Positions 14,756 through 24,500 of a stretch of DNA of 64,000 nucleotides are shown in pieces. Position 1 is the stretch's first letter; each line of letters begins with the position of its first letter. Position numbers and translations under genes: made by a program. Below the pieces are notes generated by a model. That model searched no databases, was not told the origin of the DNA, and saw only the letters and a program-made list of their open reading frames with translations. The stretch is from Mesohalobacter halotolerans. GTDB taxonomy: Bacteria > Bacteroidota > Bacteroidia > Flavobacteriales > Flavobacteriaceae. The stretch covers positions 186,001-250,000 of the forward strand of contig NZ_SWMU01000001.1 of the NCBI RefSeq assembly GCF_006120725.1, read 5' to 3'.

Positions 14756-15776
14756 TAAACAGATTAAGTCGTCGTAACCATTGGGTTTTTCTTTCTAATA
14801 TCAACACATCCAAAAGTATAAAAAGCATGCCAAAACCAATAAACCACTGATATTGTGTCTTAAAATCCGAAAATTGTTTGGTTTCAAACTCCGATTTTTC
14901 AATTTTTTGTAGATTTTCTAATAAAGATTTAACAATTTCATCGGTTCTTACCTTGTCAATAAAAGCGCCATTTCCTTTTTCAGCAATATTTTGTAAAGTC
15001 ATTTTGTCAGCTCGTGTAATTACTGTTTGACCGTTTTGGTCTTTTTTGTAGGTCACACCACGATTTTGTTTGATAGGAATTGGTCCACCTTTTGAAGTGC
15101 CCACGCCAATTGTAAAAATTCTGATATTACTTTCTACCGCACGTTCTATAGCGTCATCGGCTTTACTGCCATGGTCTTCACCATCGCCTACTATAATTAA
15201 AACCCGATTGGTCGTATCATCACGGTCATAGTAAGTCGATGCCATATCTATGGCATCTGCCACGGCAGTCCCTTGACTAGAAACCATATCGGTGTTCATG
15301 GCTTGCAAAAAAGTTTTTGCTGCGCCATAATCGGTTGTGATCGGTATTTGCGGAAATGCGCTTCCTGCATATCCAATAATACCGACACGGTCAGATACCA
15401 AATTGTTTAGGGTCTGAGAAATAATTTGCTTACTTTTTTCTAAACGATTGGGGGCAATATCTTCGGCTAACATACTTTTTGATACATCAAGCGCAAACAC
15501 AATATCAACACCTTGGCGTTTTACCGTTTCCATTTTTGTTCCCATTTTAGGGTTGGCTAAGGCTATGATAAAACAAGATAAACCTAAAGTAAGAAAAACA
15601 AATTTTATCCAAAGTTTAAAAGCCGAGCGTTGCGGTGCCAAAAATTTAAACAATTTAGGGTCTGCAAAACGCTTTTGTGCACGAGTCTGCCAAAGTCTAT
15701 AAACGACAAACAACAAGACAATCACACCAACAACGGCGAAATACCAAAAATAATATGGATTTTCAAATTGTATCAT
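14727..15776 (-). CDS. batB: BatB: membrane-anchored VWA-domain protein
   Basis: The 349-residue protein has two N-terminal membrane helices (about 10-28 and 58-74), a von Willebrand factor A domain (about 88-290) and a C-terminal membrane helix (about 312-330). The MIDAS metal site DVSKS (D97, S99, S101) and the later GDGED aspartate are present. The N-terminal layout is typical of BatA/BatB. It starts at the base adjoining the batA stop. VWA proteins beside MoxR ATPases are thought to act as metal-dependent binding partners. Confidence 0.93.
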   Translation of the reverse strand: MIQFENPYYFWYFAVVGVIVLLFVVYRLWQTRAQKRFADPKLFKFLAPQRSAFKLWIKFVFLTLGLSCFIIALANPKMGTKMETVKRQGVDIVFALDVSKSMLAEDIAPNRLEKSKQIISQTLNNLVSDRVGIIGYAGSAFPQIPITTDYGAAKTFLQAMNTDMVSSQGTAVADAIDMASTYYDRDDTTNRVLIIVGDGEDHGSKADDAIERAVESNIRIFTIGVGTSKGGPIPIKQNRGVTYKKDQNGQTVITRADKMTLQNIAEKGNGAFIDKVRTDEIVKSLLENLQKIEKSEFETKQFSDFKTQYQWFIGFGMLFILLDVLILERKTQWLRRLNLFNEKDYDEEI

Positions 15777-16778
15777 TTACACTAAACTTCTCATGATTGT
15801 ATATTTTATTAAAGCGACAAATGCTATTAACAAACCAGCAATAATGACAAAAATGGGATACTTTTCGTCATAATTGTAGTATTTGGTTTCTTTAATTTCG
15901 GTTTTTTCGAGTTTGTTGATTTCCTCATAAATAGATTTCAATTTATCTTCATTTGTAGCCCTAAAATATTGTCCATCGGTCATAGATGAAATTTCATCGA
16001 GTAAGGCTTCGTCAATTTCTACTTCGGTATTGCGGTATTGAAATTGTCCATTTCTATCAATGGCAACAGGTGATAGTGCTGTGCCAATACTACCAACGCC
16101 AATACTGTAAACTTTGATGTCGTATTCTAAGGCCAAATCGGCTGCTGTTTTGGGTTCAATAAAACCTGTATTGTTTACCCCATCTGTTAATAAAATAATG
16201 ACTTTCCCTTTGGCTTCGCTGTATTTAAGGCGGTTAACGGCTGTGGCTAAACCCATGCCAATTGCGGTTCCACCTTCAATTTGACTGGAATATGAAATAT
16301 CTTTTAGGGTGTTTAAAACAATGCTTTTATCTGAAGTTACGGGAGTTTTTGTGTAACTTTCGCCAGAAAAAACCACTAAACCAATACGATCATTTGGTCG
16401 GTTTTTAACAAATTCGGAGGCCACTTCTTTGACGACTTCCATACGGTTGGGTCTAAAATCTTTAGCCAACATACTGGCCGAAATATCAATAGACATCACA
16501 ATATCAATACCGCGGGTTTTCTTGATATCGGTCGTCACATCTACTGTGCGCGGTCTCGCCATGGCGATGGTTAAAAATACCCAAGCTAAAATTTTTATGC
16601 TAAACATGACATGTTTTATATAGCCCCAAAAGGTTGAGCCTGAAAACGCTTGTGTAGATGAAAATTTGACCGGAACCTGACTTTGCTTGCGTTTTACTAA
16701 ATACCATACCACAAATAATGGAATAGCAAGTAAAAGCCAAAACCAAGCGGGATTTTCAAATGTCAAGTCGTTAAACAT
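15777..16778 (-). CDS. batA: BatA: membrane-anchored VWA-domain protein
   Basis: The 333-residue protein shares BatB's layout: N-terminal hydrophobic segments (about 10-28 and 58-74), a VWA domain (about 90-285) with MIDAS residues D98, S100 and S102 (DISASM), GGTAIG and LTDGVNN, and a C-terminal helix (about 308-325). BatA and BatB are close paralogs and probably work as a pair in the inner membrane. Its start is 2 bp from the upstream gene's stop. The MIDAS is complete, so metal binding is expected. Confidence 0.93.
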   Translation of the reverse strand: MFNDLTFENPAWFWLLLAIPLFVVWYLVKRKQSQVPVKFSSTQAFSGSTFWGYIKHVMFSIKILAWVFLTIAMARPRTVDVTTDIKKTRGIDIVMSIDISASMLAKDFRPNRMEVVKEVASEFVKNRPNDRIGLVVFSGESYTKTPVTSDKSIVLNTLKDISYSSQIEGGTAIGMGLATAVNRLKYSEAKGKVIILLTDGVNNTGFIEPKTAADLALEYDIKVYSIGVGSIGTALSPVAIDRNGQFQYRNTEVEIDEALLDEISSMTDGQYFRATNEDKLKSIYEEINKLEKTEIKETKYYNYDEKYPIFVIIAGLLIAFVALIKYTIMRSLV

Positions 16779-16780
16779 AC

Positions 16781-18412
16781 TTAGTTGTTTTCCAAATTAA
16801 ATTCCACAGTATTTATAATTCTATTGCTAATCTCGTCGGCAAATCGGTCGTTTTCATCGTGAACTATGGTGATTTGTTGGTAGTTACCTCCTACGCCAAA
16901 ATTTAAAATTTGATAAGATTTTTTGATGTCACTGCCCGTGATTGGGTTTTTGATATCAAAATTCCCAAAGACTTTAATGCCTTTTGAGCCATCTAAACTT
17001 TCAAACTCTTCATCTTTACTGATGATATTAATCGCGCCTTTTTGCTCTAAATTTTTGTAAATTCCATCAATAGCTTTTTTCAAATCGAACTCAGTGTCTT
17101 TTTTAAATTGAACCGAACTTAATACCACGTATAAATTTGAAAACAAAGATCCATCAACAAAAGTCTCCGTGCTGAGCACCATATCGTTTTGTTTGATGTT
17201 TTGGTTTAAACTATCAATTGGAGTTCTCACGAGAACTTCTGGAGTTGAAATTTGAATTGGCGGGTAGCCATAAGTGCTGGTAATCCAGTCTTGTTCTAAA
17301 AGTTCTTTGGAAGCATTGCCAAAATACGCATCTTTGACATAATCGTAACCCTTGGTAGCAACCAGAGCAACAGTAGAAATGGTGGCTATGGCTAAAACGA
17401 CCAAAATGGCAAAAGCGATTTTTCGGCGTTGTCGGCGTTTCTTCAAGATGGCTTGATAAGCTTCATCGCGTTTTTTCTCTTCGTCGGTAGGCTCTGGGAT
17501 AGCCGTTTGCATGCTATTGGTAAAGGTTTCGACGTTTTTACGGTCCGATTTTGCCGTTAACACATCTGGGGCAGACTTGGCAAACTTGGCCAAATCTGCA
17601 CGTTGCAAGATTTTTTTAAAGTCGTCAATCAAGTCTTGACTGATGTTGAGTTTCTGACTTTGACGTCGGCTCTCGAGCTCATCGACCAACTCATTACTGG
17701 TGTATTCTAAAGCTCTGATTTCAACCTTTTCTTCGAGATATCGCCGACTGATTTCGGTGAGTTGAGAATAGTATTCTTTTAAATTTCTATCATCAATGAG
17801 TTTTGAATTGTCTAAGTCTTGCAAAGATTGGATAGCGCGTTGATAGGGCGGAATGCGTTTTTTCTTTACATCTTTTTTCTTTTTAAATTTAAAAAGGACA
17901 AAAATCAAACCTAAGGCTACGACTATTGCCAGCAATGTCCACCAAATCCATGACCGAATCTCAAAAGGTTTTTCAAAATCGATATAAGCTTTTATGGGAT
18001 AAAGCTTTTGCTTGGTCGTATCGACCACCACATCGTTGACTCTAATATTAATGCTATCGGTTTCAATAAAACTGTCGTTGAGTTTTAAAGTTTGTTTGCC
18101 AATGGTATAGCTTCCAGAGTCAAATTGCGTTAAAGCGTAGGTTTTTGATAGTATCTTAAGTGGCTCGAGCTGTGTCGTGTCAATTTTATAAGCTTCTACC
18201 ATTTCTAGCGGCGTAAAAGTTTGTCCTTCAGGAAAGACAATCACATCCTCAGGTTGGATCTTGGCTGTAATTTTGTATTGAATTTGCTCACCAATTTTGA
18301 TGGTATCGCGGTCTATTTCTGCAGAGACTTCTTGAGCCTTAGTCAGAAAACTGCTAACCAACAATGTGGTTGTAAAAATTAATCGATATGTCATTTTATC
18401 CAGTCTCATCAA
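16781..18412 (-). CDS. BatD-like envelope protein of the bat operon, function unknown
   Basis: The 543-residue protein has a signal peptide (to about residue 26), a beta-rich N-terminal domain resembling the start of BatD (QEVSAEIDRDTIKIGEQIQYKITA-like), a membrane helix at 155-175, a basic and helical cytoplasmic segment (176-330, rich in K, R and E), a second membrane helix at 332-352 and a C-terminal domain outside. It always sits, in this type of operon, between the DUF58 gene and batA. The start could also be codon 2 or 7. I know no demonstrated function; by position it is a structural partner of the Bat complex. Confidence 0.75.
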   Translation of the reverse strand: MMRLDKMTYRLIFTTTLLVSSFLTKAQEVSAEIDRDTIKIGEQIQYKITAKIQPEDVIVFPEGQTFTPLEMVEAYKIDTTQLEPLKILSKTYALTQFDSGSYTIGKQTLKLNDSFIETDSINIRVNDVVVDTTKQKLYPIKAYIDFEKPFEIRSWIWWTLLAIVVALGLIFVLFKFKKKKDVKKKRIPPYQRAIQSLQDLDNSKLIDDRNLKEYYSQLTEISRRYLEEKVEIRALEYTSNELVDELESRRQSQKLNISQDLIDDFKKILQRADLAKFAKSAPDVLTAKSDRKNVETFTNSMQTAIPEPTDEEKKRDEAYQAILKKRRQRRKIAFAILVVLAIATISTVALVATKGYDYVKDAYFGNASKELLEQDWITSTYGYPPIQISTPEVLVRTPIDSLNQNIKQNDMVLSTETFVDGSLFSNLYVVLSSVQFKKDTEFDLKKAIDGIYKNLEQKGAINIISKDEEFESLDGSKGIKVFGNFDIKNPITGSDIKKSYQILNFGVGGNYQQITIVHDENDRFADEISNRIINTVEFNLENN

Positions 18413-18416
18413 TCTC

Positions 18417-19280
18417 TTATCGGGCTTTAAAGTAACTTAATAGTTTTTTGACATAGCTTTCTTCGACTTGTGTAGAAATTCGCCCGGCTCCACTGAGCTT
18501 AAAGGTTTTGTCAAAATATTCTACACGGTCTAAATACTGTTTTCGATAGGCTTGTCTTGTGCTTTTTAATGCAGAATTAAGCCAAACCAACTTACCACTT
18601 TCAGCGTCTTGGGCTTGAATTAACCCAACATTGGGTAATTCGGTTTCACGTTTATCGTAAATTCTAATGCCTGTCACATCGTGACGCTGGGCTACAATTT
18701 TTAAACTGCGCTCATAATCATCATCTATAAAATCAGACATCACAAAAGCAATCGCGCGTTTTTTTATCATATTGCTTAAAGACTTTAGTGCGAGAGAGAT
18801 ATTGGTTTTTTTATTTTGGGGTTTAAATTCAATGAGCTCGCGGATAATTCTCAACACGTGCATCCGTCCTTTTTGAGGTGGGATGTAAAGTTCGATTTGA
18901 TCGGTAAACAGCATCAACCCGACTTTATCATTATTTTGAATCGCAGAAAAAGCTAGTGTTGCTGCAATTTCTACTAAAATATTTCTCTTGTAAGTGGTTT
19001 GAGAACCAAATGTTTCAGAAGCCGACACATCGATTAAAAGCATCATGGTGAGCTCGCGTTCTTCTTCAAAAACCTTTACAAACGGCTCGTTATATCTAGC
19101 AGTGACATTCCAGTCTATAGCCCGAACATCATCTCCAAATTGATAGCCACGAACTTCGCTAAAGGTCATCCCGCGACCTTTGAATGCCGAATGGTATTCG
19201 CCACCAAACACATGGTCGCTCAAGCGCCGTGTTTTGATTTCAATTTTTCTAACCTTTTTGAGAAGTTCTTTGGTATCCAT
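18417..19280 (-). CDS. DUF58 domain protein (VWA-like MoxR partner)
   Basis: The 287-residue protein carries the DUF58 signature HSAFKGRGMTFSEVRGYQFGDDVRAIDWNVTAR-like region (about 30-62) and a VWA-like second half with DVSASE (MIDAS type) and FVMSDFIDDD. DUF58 proteins lie almost always next to MoxR ATPases and are presumed substrates or adaptors. There is no signal peptide, so it is cytoplasmic. It lies 43 bp after moxR and 4 bp before the next gene, within the same operon. Confidence 0.92.
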   Translation of the reverse strand: MDTKELLKKVRKIEIKTRRLSDHVFGGEYHSAFKGRGMTFSEVRGYQFGDDVRAIDWNVTARYNEPFVKVFEEERELTMMLLIDVSASETFGSQTTYKRNILVEIAATLAFSAIQNNDKVGLMLFTDQIELYIPPQKGRMHVLRIIRELIEFKPQNKKTNISLALKSLSNMIKKRAIAFVMSDFIDDDYERSLKIVAQRHDVTGIRIYDKRETELPNVGLIQAQDAESGKLVWLNSALKSTRQAYRKQYLDRVEYFDKTFKLSGAGRISTQVEESYVKKLLSYFKAR

Positions 19281-19323
19281 AAATGGTATAAAATTGTTAA
19301 TCTAAAGTTTGAAATTCCTTTTT

Positions 19324-20328
19324 CTATGGTACTTCGACTTTGTTGACAATTTTAGCAATCAGATCTTCAGAGGTTACATTTTCTGCTTCTGCTTCGTAGG
19401 TGATTCCAACCCGGTGTCTTAAGACATCCATCACGACTGCTCTCACATCTTCGGGTATCACGTAACCTCGACGCTTGATAAAGGCATAACATTTTGCGCA
19501 AGTGGCTAAGTTGATACTACCCCGTGGTGAAGCCCCAAAGCTTATGAGTGGCTTGATTTCGTCGAGTTTGTATTGTTCAGGATATCGGGTGGCAAAAATG
19601 AGATCTAGAATATATTTTTCTATTTTTTCATCCATATAAACATCTTTAACCGCGTCTTGTGCTTTTAAAATCTTGTCAATAGATACGACAGATTTCACTT
19701 TATCAAAGTCGCCAGCTAGATTGGCTCTTACTACCTGTTGTTCTTCATTAATTTTTGGATAATCTATGACAGTTTTGAGCATAAACCGGTCTACTTGTGC
19801 TTCTGGTAAGGGATAAGTCCCTTCTTGTTCGACTGGGTTTTGAGTGGCCATAACCAAAAAGGGTTTGTCTAAAATAAAGGTTTCATCTCCAATAGTAACT
19901 TGCTTTTCCTGCATGGCTTCAAGTAGAGCCGATTGCACTTTGGCCGGTGCACGGTTGATCTCATCTGCCAAGACAAAGTTGGCAAAAATTGGCCCTTTCT
20001 TGATGCTGAAATCATTTTCTTTCATGTTGTAAATCATTGTCCCTACTACGTCAGCAGGCAACAAATCCGGTGTAAACTGTATACGACTAAACGATCCGTC
20101 AACCGCATTTGACAAGGTGTTTATGGCAAGGGTTTTAGCCAGACCCGGAACACCTTCGAGTAAAATATGACCACGGCCGATAAGTCCAATGAGAAGGCGT
20201 TCAATCATTTCTTTTTGACCGATAATGACTTTATTCATTTCTTGCGTCAAGATATCGACAAATGCACTTTCCTTTTCAATTTTTTCATTGATTTGTGCGA
20301 TATCAACATTGGTATTTTGAGCATCCAT
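19324..20328 (-). CDS. MoxR-family AAA+ ATPase
   Basis: MoxR ATPases act as chaperone-like remodelling enzymes for metal-site or complex assembly. The protein (334 residues from the start chosen) has Walker A GVPGLAKT (59-66), Walker B VLADEINRAP, the LEAMQEKQVTI insert and a MATQNPVEQEGTYPLPEAQ sensor region, all MoxR hallmarks. The frame stays open upstream to 20448, but the extra 40 residues show no conservation pattern, while the ATG at 20328 begins the usual MoxR N-terminus; I therefore shortened it. It heads the eight-gene bat operon. Confidence 0.93.
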   Translation of the reverse strand: MDAQNTNVDIAQINEKIEKESAFVDILTQEMNKVIIGQKEMIERLLIGLIGRGHILLEGVPGLAKTLAINTLSNAVDGSFSRIQFTPDLLPADVVGTMIYNMKENDFSIKKGPIFANFVLADEINRAPAKVQSALLEAMQEKQVTIGDETFILDKPFLVMATQNPVEQEGTYPLPEAQVDRFMLKTVIDYPKINEEQQVVRANLAGDFDKVKSVVSIDKILKAQDAVKDVYMDEKIEKYILDLIFATRYPEQYKLDEIKPLISFGASPRGSINLATCAKCYAFIKRRGYVIPEDVRAVVMDVLRHRVGITYEAEAENVTSEDLIAKIVNKVEVP

Positions 20329-20566
20329 AGGCGATAAGTTTAGGATTTTGTTTAGCAACGCAAATTGATAAAATATTTGTATTGAGCTTGTTAAGGTCTG
20401 GTTAAAAGTTAGAATAGTTTCTAATGGATTCAAATTGTTAAAAAACAATTGAAAATGAATATCTTATATGTGGTTTTAAGTCCTCTCGATTTTTGTTCAA
20501 AAAAACTTTAATTATTCCTTAGGAAAGTGTCAAAAAAATATGCTTTACTTTTAAACAAAAAAGAAA

Positions 20567-21490
20567 ATGAAGGTATTGATAACTGGGGCAACCGGTTTGG
20601 TGGGTAAAGCATTGACAGCAAAACTCTTGGAGCGTGGTGATGAAGTGAATTATTTAACTACGAGTAAATCAAAAGTTGAAAATCAAAAAAATTTTAATGG
20701 TTTCGTTTGGAACCCAAAACGAGAAGAAATTGATAAAGCTTGTTTTGATGGTGTAGAATGCATCATCAATTTGGCAGGTGCAAGTGTGGCTGAACGCTGG
20801 ACTAGCGAACATAAAAAAGCAATATTAAACAGCAGGATTGATAGCTTAAATCTTTTATATAAAAGTTTATCTGAAATTAATCATGAAGTCAATCACTTAG
20901 TTTCTGCAAGTGCCATTGGGGTGTATCCAAGTTCGCTGACCAGACTTTACGATGAGGCCGAAACCGATTTAAGTCATGACTTTTTGGGTCATGTCGTTCA
21001 AGAATGGGAAAAAGCATCCAGCCAGTTTGAGAACTTAAACATTAATGTAGCTCAACTTCGCATTGGCGTTGTGCTTTCTGCTGATGGTGGTGCATTAGAA
21101 CAAATGGCAAAACCCATTAAAAATTATGTTGGCGCTACTTTAGGTTCAGGCCAACAATGGCAATCTTGGATACACATTAAAGACTTAGCGTCGATGTTTT
21201 GTCATGTTATGGATGAAGCGTTGACAGGGGTTTATAATGCTGTTGCTCCAAACCCTGTGAATAATAAGAAGTTGACTAAAACCATAGCAAAGCAATTAAA
21301 CAAGCCACTTTTACTCCCGCCTGTGCCAAAATTTGCATTAAAATTATTGTTAGGGGAAATGGCGCAGATCGTTTTAGGTAGTCAACTGGTAAGCGCTGAT
21401 AAAATTCAACAAGAAGGCTTTGTATTTGAATATGCCCATATTGAAAAGGCTTTGGAGGATATTTATAATAAAAAAGCCGCCAAAAAATGA
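20567..21490 (+). CDS. TIGR01777-family NAD-dependent epimerase
   Basis: The 307-residue protein has a Rossmann motif GATGLVG (7-13), the FVWNPKREEID and NLAGASVAERWTSEHK motifs, and an AVAPNPVNNKKLTKTIAKQL region: all features of the YfcH/SulA-like TIGR01777 family of atypical SDR proteins. The reaction is not known for the family. The length is normal. It is monocistronic and convergent with the large T9SS gene. Its last codons (KKAAKK) coincide with a hairpin that terminates the opposite gene. A TACTTTTA near-consensus -7 box lies about 15 bases upstream of the ATG. Confidence 0.9.
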   Translation: MKVLITGATGLVGKALTAKLLERGDEVNYLTTSKSKVENQKNFNGFVWNPKREEIDKACFDGVECIINLAGASVAERWTSEHKKAILNSRIDSLNLLYKSLSEINHEVNHLVSASAIGVYPSSLTRLYDEAETDLSHDFLGHVVQEWEKASSQFENLNINVAQLRIGVVLSADGGALEQMAKPIKNYVGATLGSGQQWQSWIHIKDLASMFCHVMDEALTGVYNAVAPNPVNNKKLTKTIAKQLNKPLLLPPVPKFALKLLLGEMAQIVLGSQLVSADKIQQEGFVFEYAHIEKALEDIYNKKAAKK

Positions 21491-21497
21491 CGGCTTT
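21467..21497 (-). terminator. Terminator for the T9SS gene, lying in the end of the convergent gene
   Basis: On the minus strand AAAGCCG-11-CGGCTTT is followed by TTTATTATAAAT, a usable T tract; on the plus strand the Ts are missing. It begins 26 bp after the minus-strand stop at 21524 and its left arm encodes the last residues of the convergent epimerase. Confidence 0.7.
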
Positions 21498-21523
21498 CTG
21501 ATTATTGAAATTTAAATAGTAAC

Positions 21524-24500
21524 TTATCTTTTTACAAATTTCAAAGCATTTCCGTTTTCATTTTTGATGAGGTATATGCCTCTAGATAAATTTTGGACAT
21601 TGATTTCAGAGGTATTTGTAACTTCAATGACTTTTTTTCCATTCAAGTTAAAAATAGTGTAATCCCCAATTTGGTCTGTTTTTAAAATGCTATCTACTGG
21701 ATTAGGATACACTTTAAAATTCAAATCATTCACATTAAAATCTTGAGTCGATAAGGTGATATTGCTCAATTCGTAAATAGATAAAGTCGCACTGACCTCG
21801 TTAGATAATACCAATAAGGCTTTGCCTGTGCCACTATTTTCGGGTGCCACATAAACAATACCATCTGGCCCTAAATCACCAGATTCCTGTCCACCAGGTG
21901 TAGCATCTCTATTGTTTTCATATTCTAAAAACGTAGGTGCAGACGGGTTGGTCACATCATAAGCCATCACTCCACCTATACGTTCTAATATGATAAAGGC
22001 GTAATAGCTACCATCAATTTCCTGAACAATCACATTTTCAGGCTCAACTCCTTTGTTATCACTCCTATTTTTAAAAGAATTATTGCTGTTGCTTGCATTA
22101 AAAATTGCACCGTAAACCGGGTCTGCAGCAGTAATATGCGCAAAATCATTTCCACTATCGAAAACTAATGCGCCTGTATCTGCATTAAAAATACTAAATG
22201 ATCGCCCGCCAAACACGTGCAGTTCTTCAAATAGACCGTCGTTGTTTGCATCTCCAGAAGCGTTAGTAAAATTAATTCCATCCAATGTAGATTCTAATTC
22301 TAATAAATTGATGTTACTAAATACACTCGGGTCTAAATTGAAATCAGAGTCTGTTATATCCCTTTCTTCTTCAAAAGCATCGTATTCTCTAGCATCACCT
22401 TCGTTTGCTGTGACGAGATAGTTCACACCACCAAGATTATATGTAGTAACTCCGTCAGGCATATACATACCTTTAATTGGCCAAGACGCATCAAATATAA
22501 AATCTGTTTCATCTGAAGTATCTAGAGTATTCTCAGGTAAACTGTGGTCTTTTAACCCAAAAGATTTGATGTCTGTAACCGTATTGGTGGTCAAGTCTAT
22601 AATTGCATAAGCATTGTTTTCTTGACAAGCCACATAAGCCGTTTGATTATCTTCTGTAACGGTAATAAACTCAGGTTCTAAATCTTGAGAAACTGAAGCA
22701 CCTGGACCAAAAATTCTAACATCATTAGCAATTAAAGTCGCTTGTTGACTATCGAAAGCATTGAAATTGATTTCAGTAACATTGGCTTGCGTAATACCTG
22801 CTAGACCAGCCGCAACATCAATAACACTCACACTACCCTCAGGGTCAATAGTATAGTCATCGCTAGGCTCGCCTTCGTTGGCGACTAAAACTGAATTACC
22901 ATCTGGTGAAAAGGTTAACATATCAGGTAAAGCCCCAACGGTAACTAGAACAGGATTATTACCATCAATATCCGTGAACACAACGGAACCAGGATCAGTT
23001 GCTACATTGTTAGAAACCGCAATGGCTACGAGGCCGTCATTCACATCAACACTTTGAGCACCAGCCCCAAATGGGGTTACGTCTATATTACTAATAGTAG
23101 ATGGTGTTGTCGGATCTGATAAGTCAATAATTTCAATTTTAGTATCATTGACAACATAAAGTCGTTGTGTATTTGGGTCAAATTTTGAAATCTCTGCAGT
23201 GCCAGAAGCGTCAACGGTATAACTTGTCAAATAAGTCATATCTAAAACCGTATCATCAGTGACTGGCACATCGTTGTCATCATCTAAAATAAAAACAGGT
23301 AACAAGGCGTTGCCTAAAGTAGCATCAACTGGATTAGATAGTTCTAAGGCAAAAAATACACTTGGATCATCCGTGCTGTTGTCAATAATAGGAATTGATA
23401 CGGTTTGTGCGGCAGTTGAACCAGAGGGAAAAGTTAAAGTCGTCGTTGAAAATGTAAAATCATTTCCTTCTGTTGCACTACCTCCCATCATCACAGCAAC
23501 ATCAACGCTCGGTGAATTTGATGGAGCTATTGATGGTGACACATTAATAGTAACATTTCCTGCATTTTCATCAACTGAAACCACAGTTTCGTCAAAAGCC
23601 AATTGAACTTGTGTCGTTTGCGGTGCATCTCCAGGCGAACCAATATTTGGAACATTATTGTTCCCGCCGGTTGCAATGGTGGCTACTGCACCATTTGCAT
23701 TGCCAACTGTTGAAAAAGCGGCTAACTCGACATCATAAGTTTGACCGTCGTTACTTCCTGTGTCGGGATAACTTGCAGAGCTTATTGGAGAACTCAAGTT
23801 AGGATCACCTAACCATAAATTGGCAGTATCGCCACCGCCTCCTAAACCAGCGCCATCAGCAAAACCTATTTCTACATTACTCAAGTCTAAGACAGCACCC
23901 CACACGTTTTCAAAGGTGGTGACATCGGCAGCATTGGCCGTTAACACGACAACCACTTTTTCACCAGGCTGAATATCAGTAATCCCTTGAATGATAACAG
24001 CGTCAGCCGGGTCAGCAGATTCGTCGTCATAATATAAATCAGGATCAACACCAGATACCCAAGCGGTTCCTCCTGTGTTGGTGATTTCAATCCAGTCCTC
24101 AGTTAAATCACTTCCAGATTGACCTGGAAATAATTCCGATACTTTGATATCTGCTGGCAAAGCTGGTGCATCACCTGGCGAAGCAATATTAGGAACAGTA
24201 TTGTTTGCTCCAGCAGTGGCAATTGTTTCAACTGCACCGTTGGCATTTCCAACCGTTGAAAATGCAGCAAGTTCAACATCGTAAGATTTTGCATCGTTAC
24301 CAAAAGTATCTGGATAATTTTCAATTTCAACAGGTGATGTTGTTGCAGGGTCACCTAACCATAGGGTCGCACCATCGCCACCGCTTCCTAGACCAGAGCC
24401 ATCAGCAAATCCAACTTCAATATTAGTTAGGTCTACAACTTCGCCCCAAATGGTTTCAAAAGTTGTCACATCTGCTGTATTGTCTGTTAATACAACCACA

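Noticed and set aside
19324-20448. Longer MoxR start at 20448
   Set aside because: The extra 40 residues show no family pattern, and the ATG at 20328 begins the usual MoxR N-terminus.
23611-24426. Open frames opposite to the duplicated region of the T9SS gene
   Set aside because: They mirror the real gene and repeat because the sense sequence is duplicated; composition (poly-L/Q) is typical of shadow frames.
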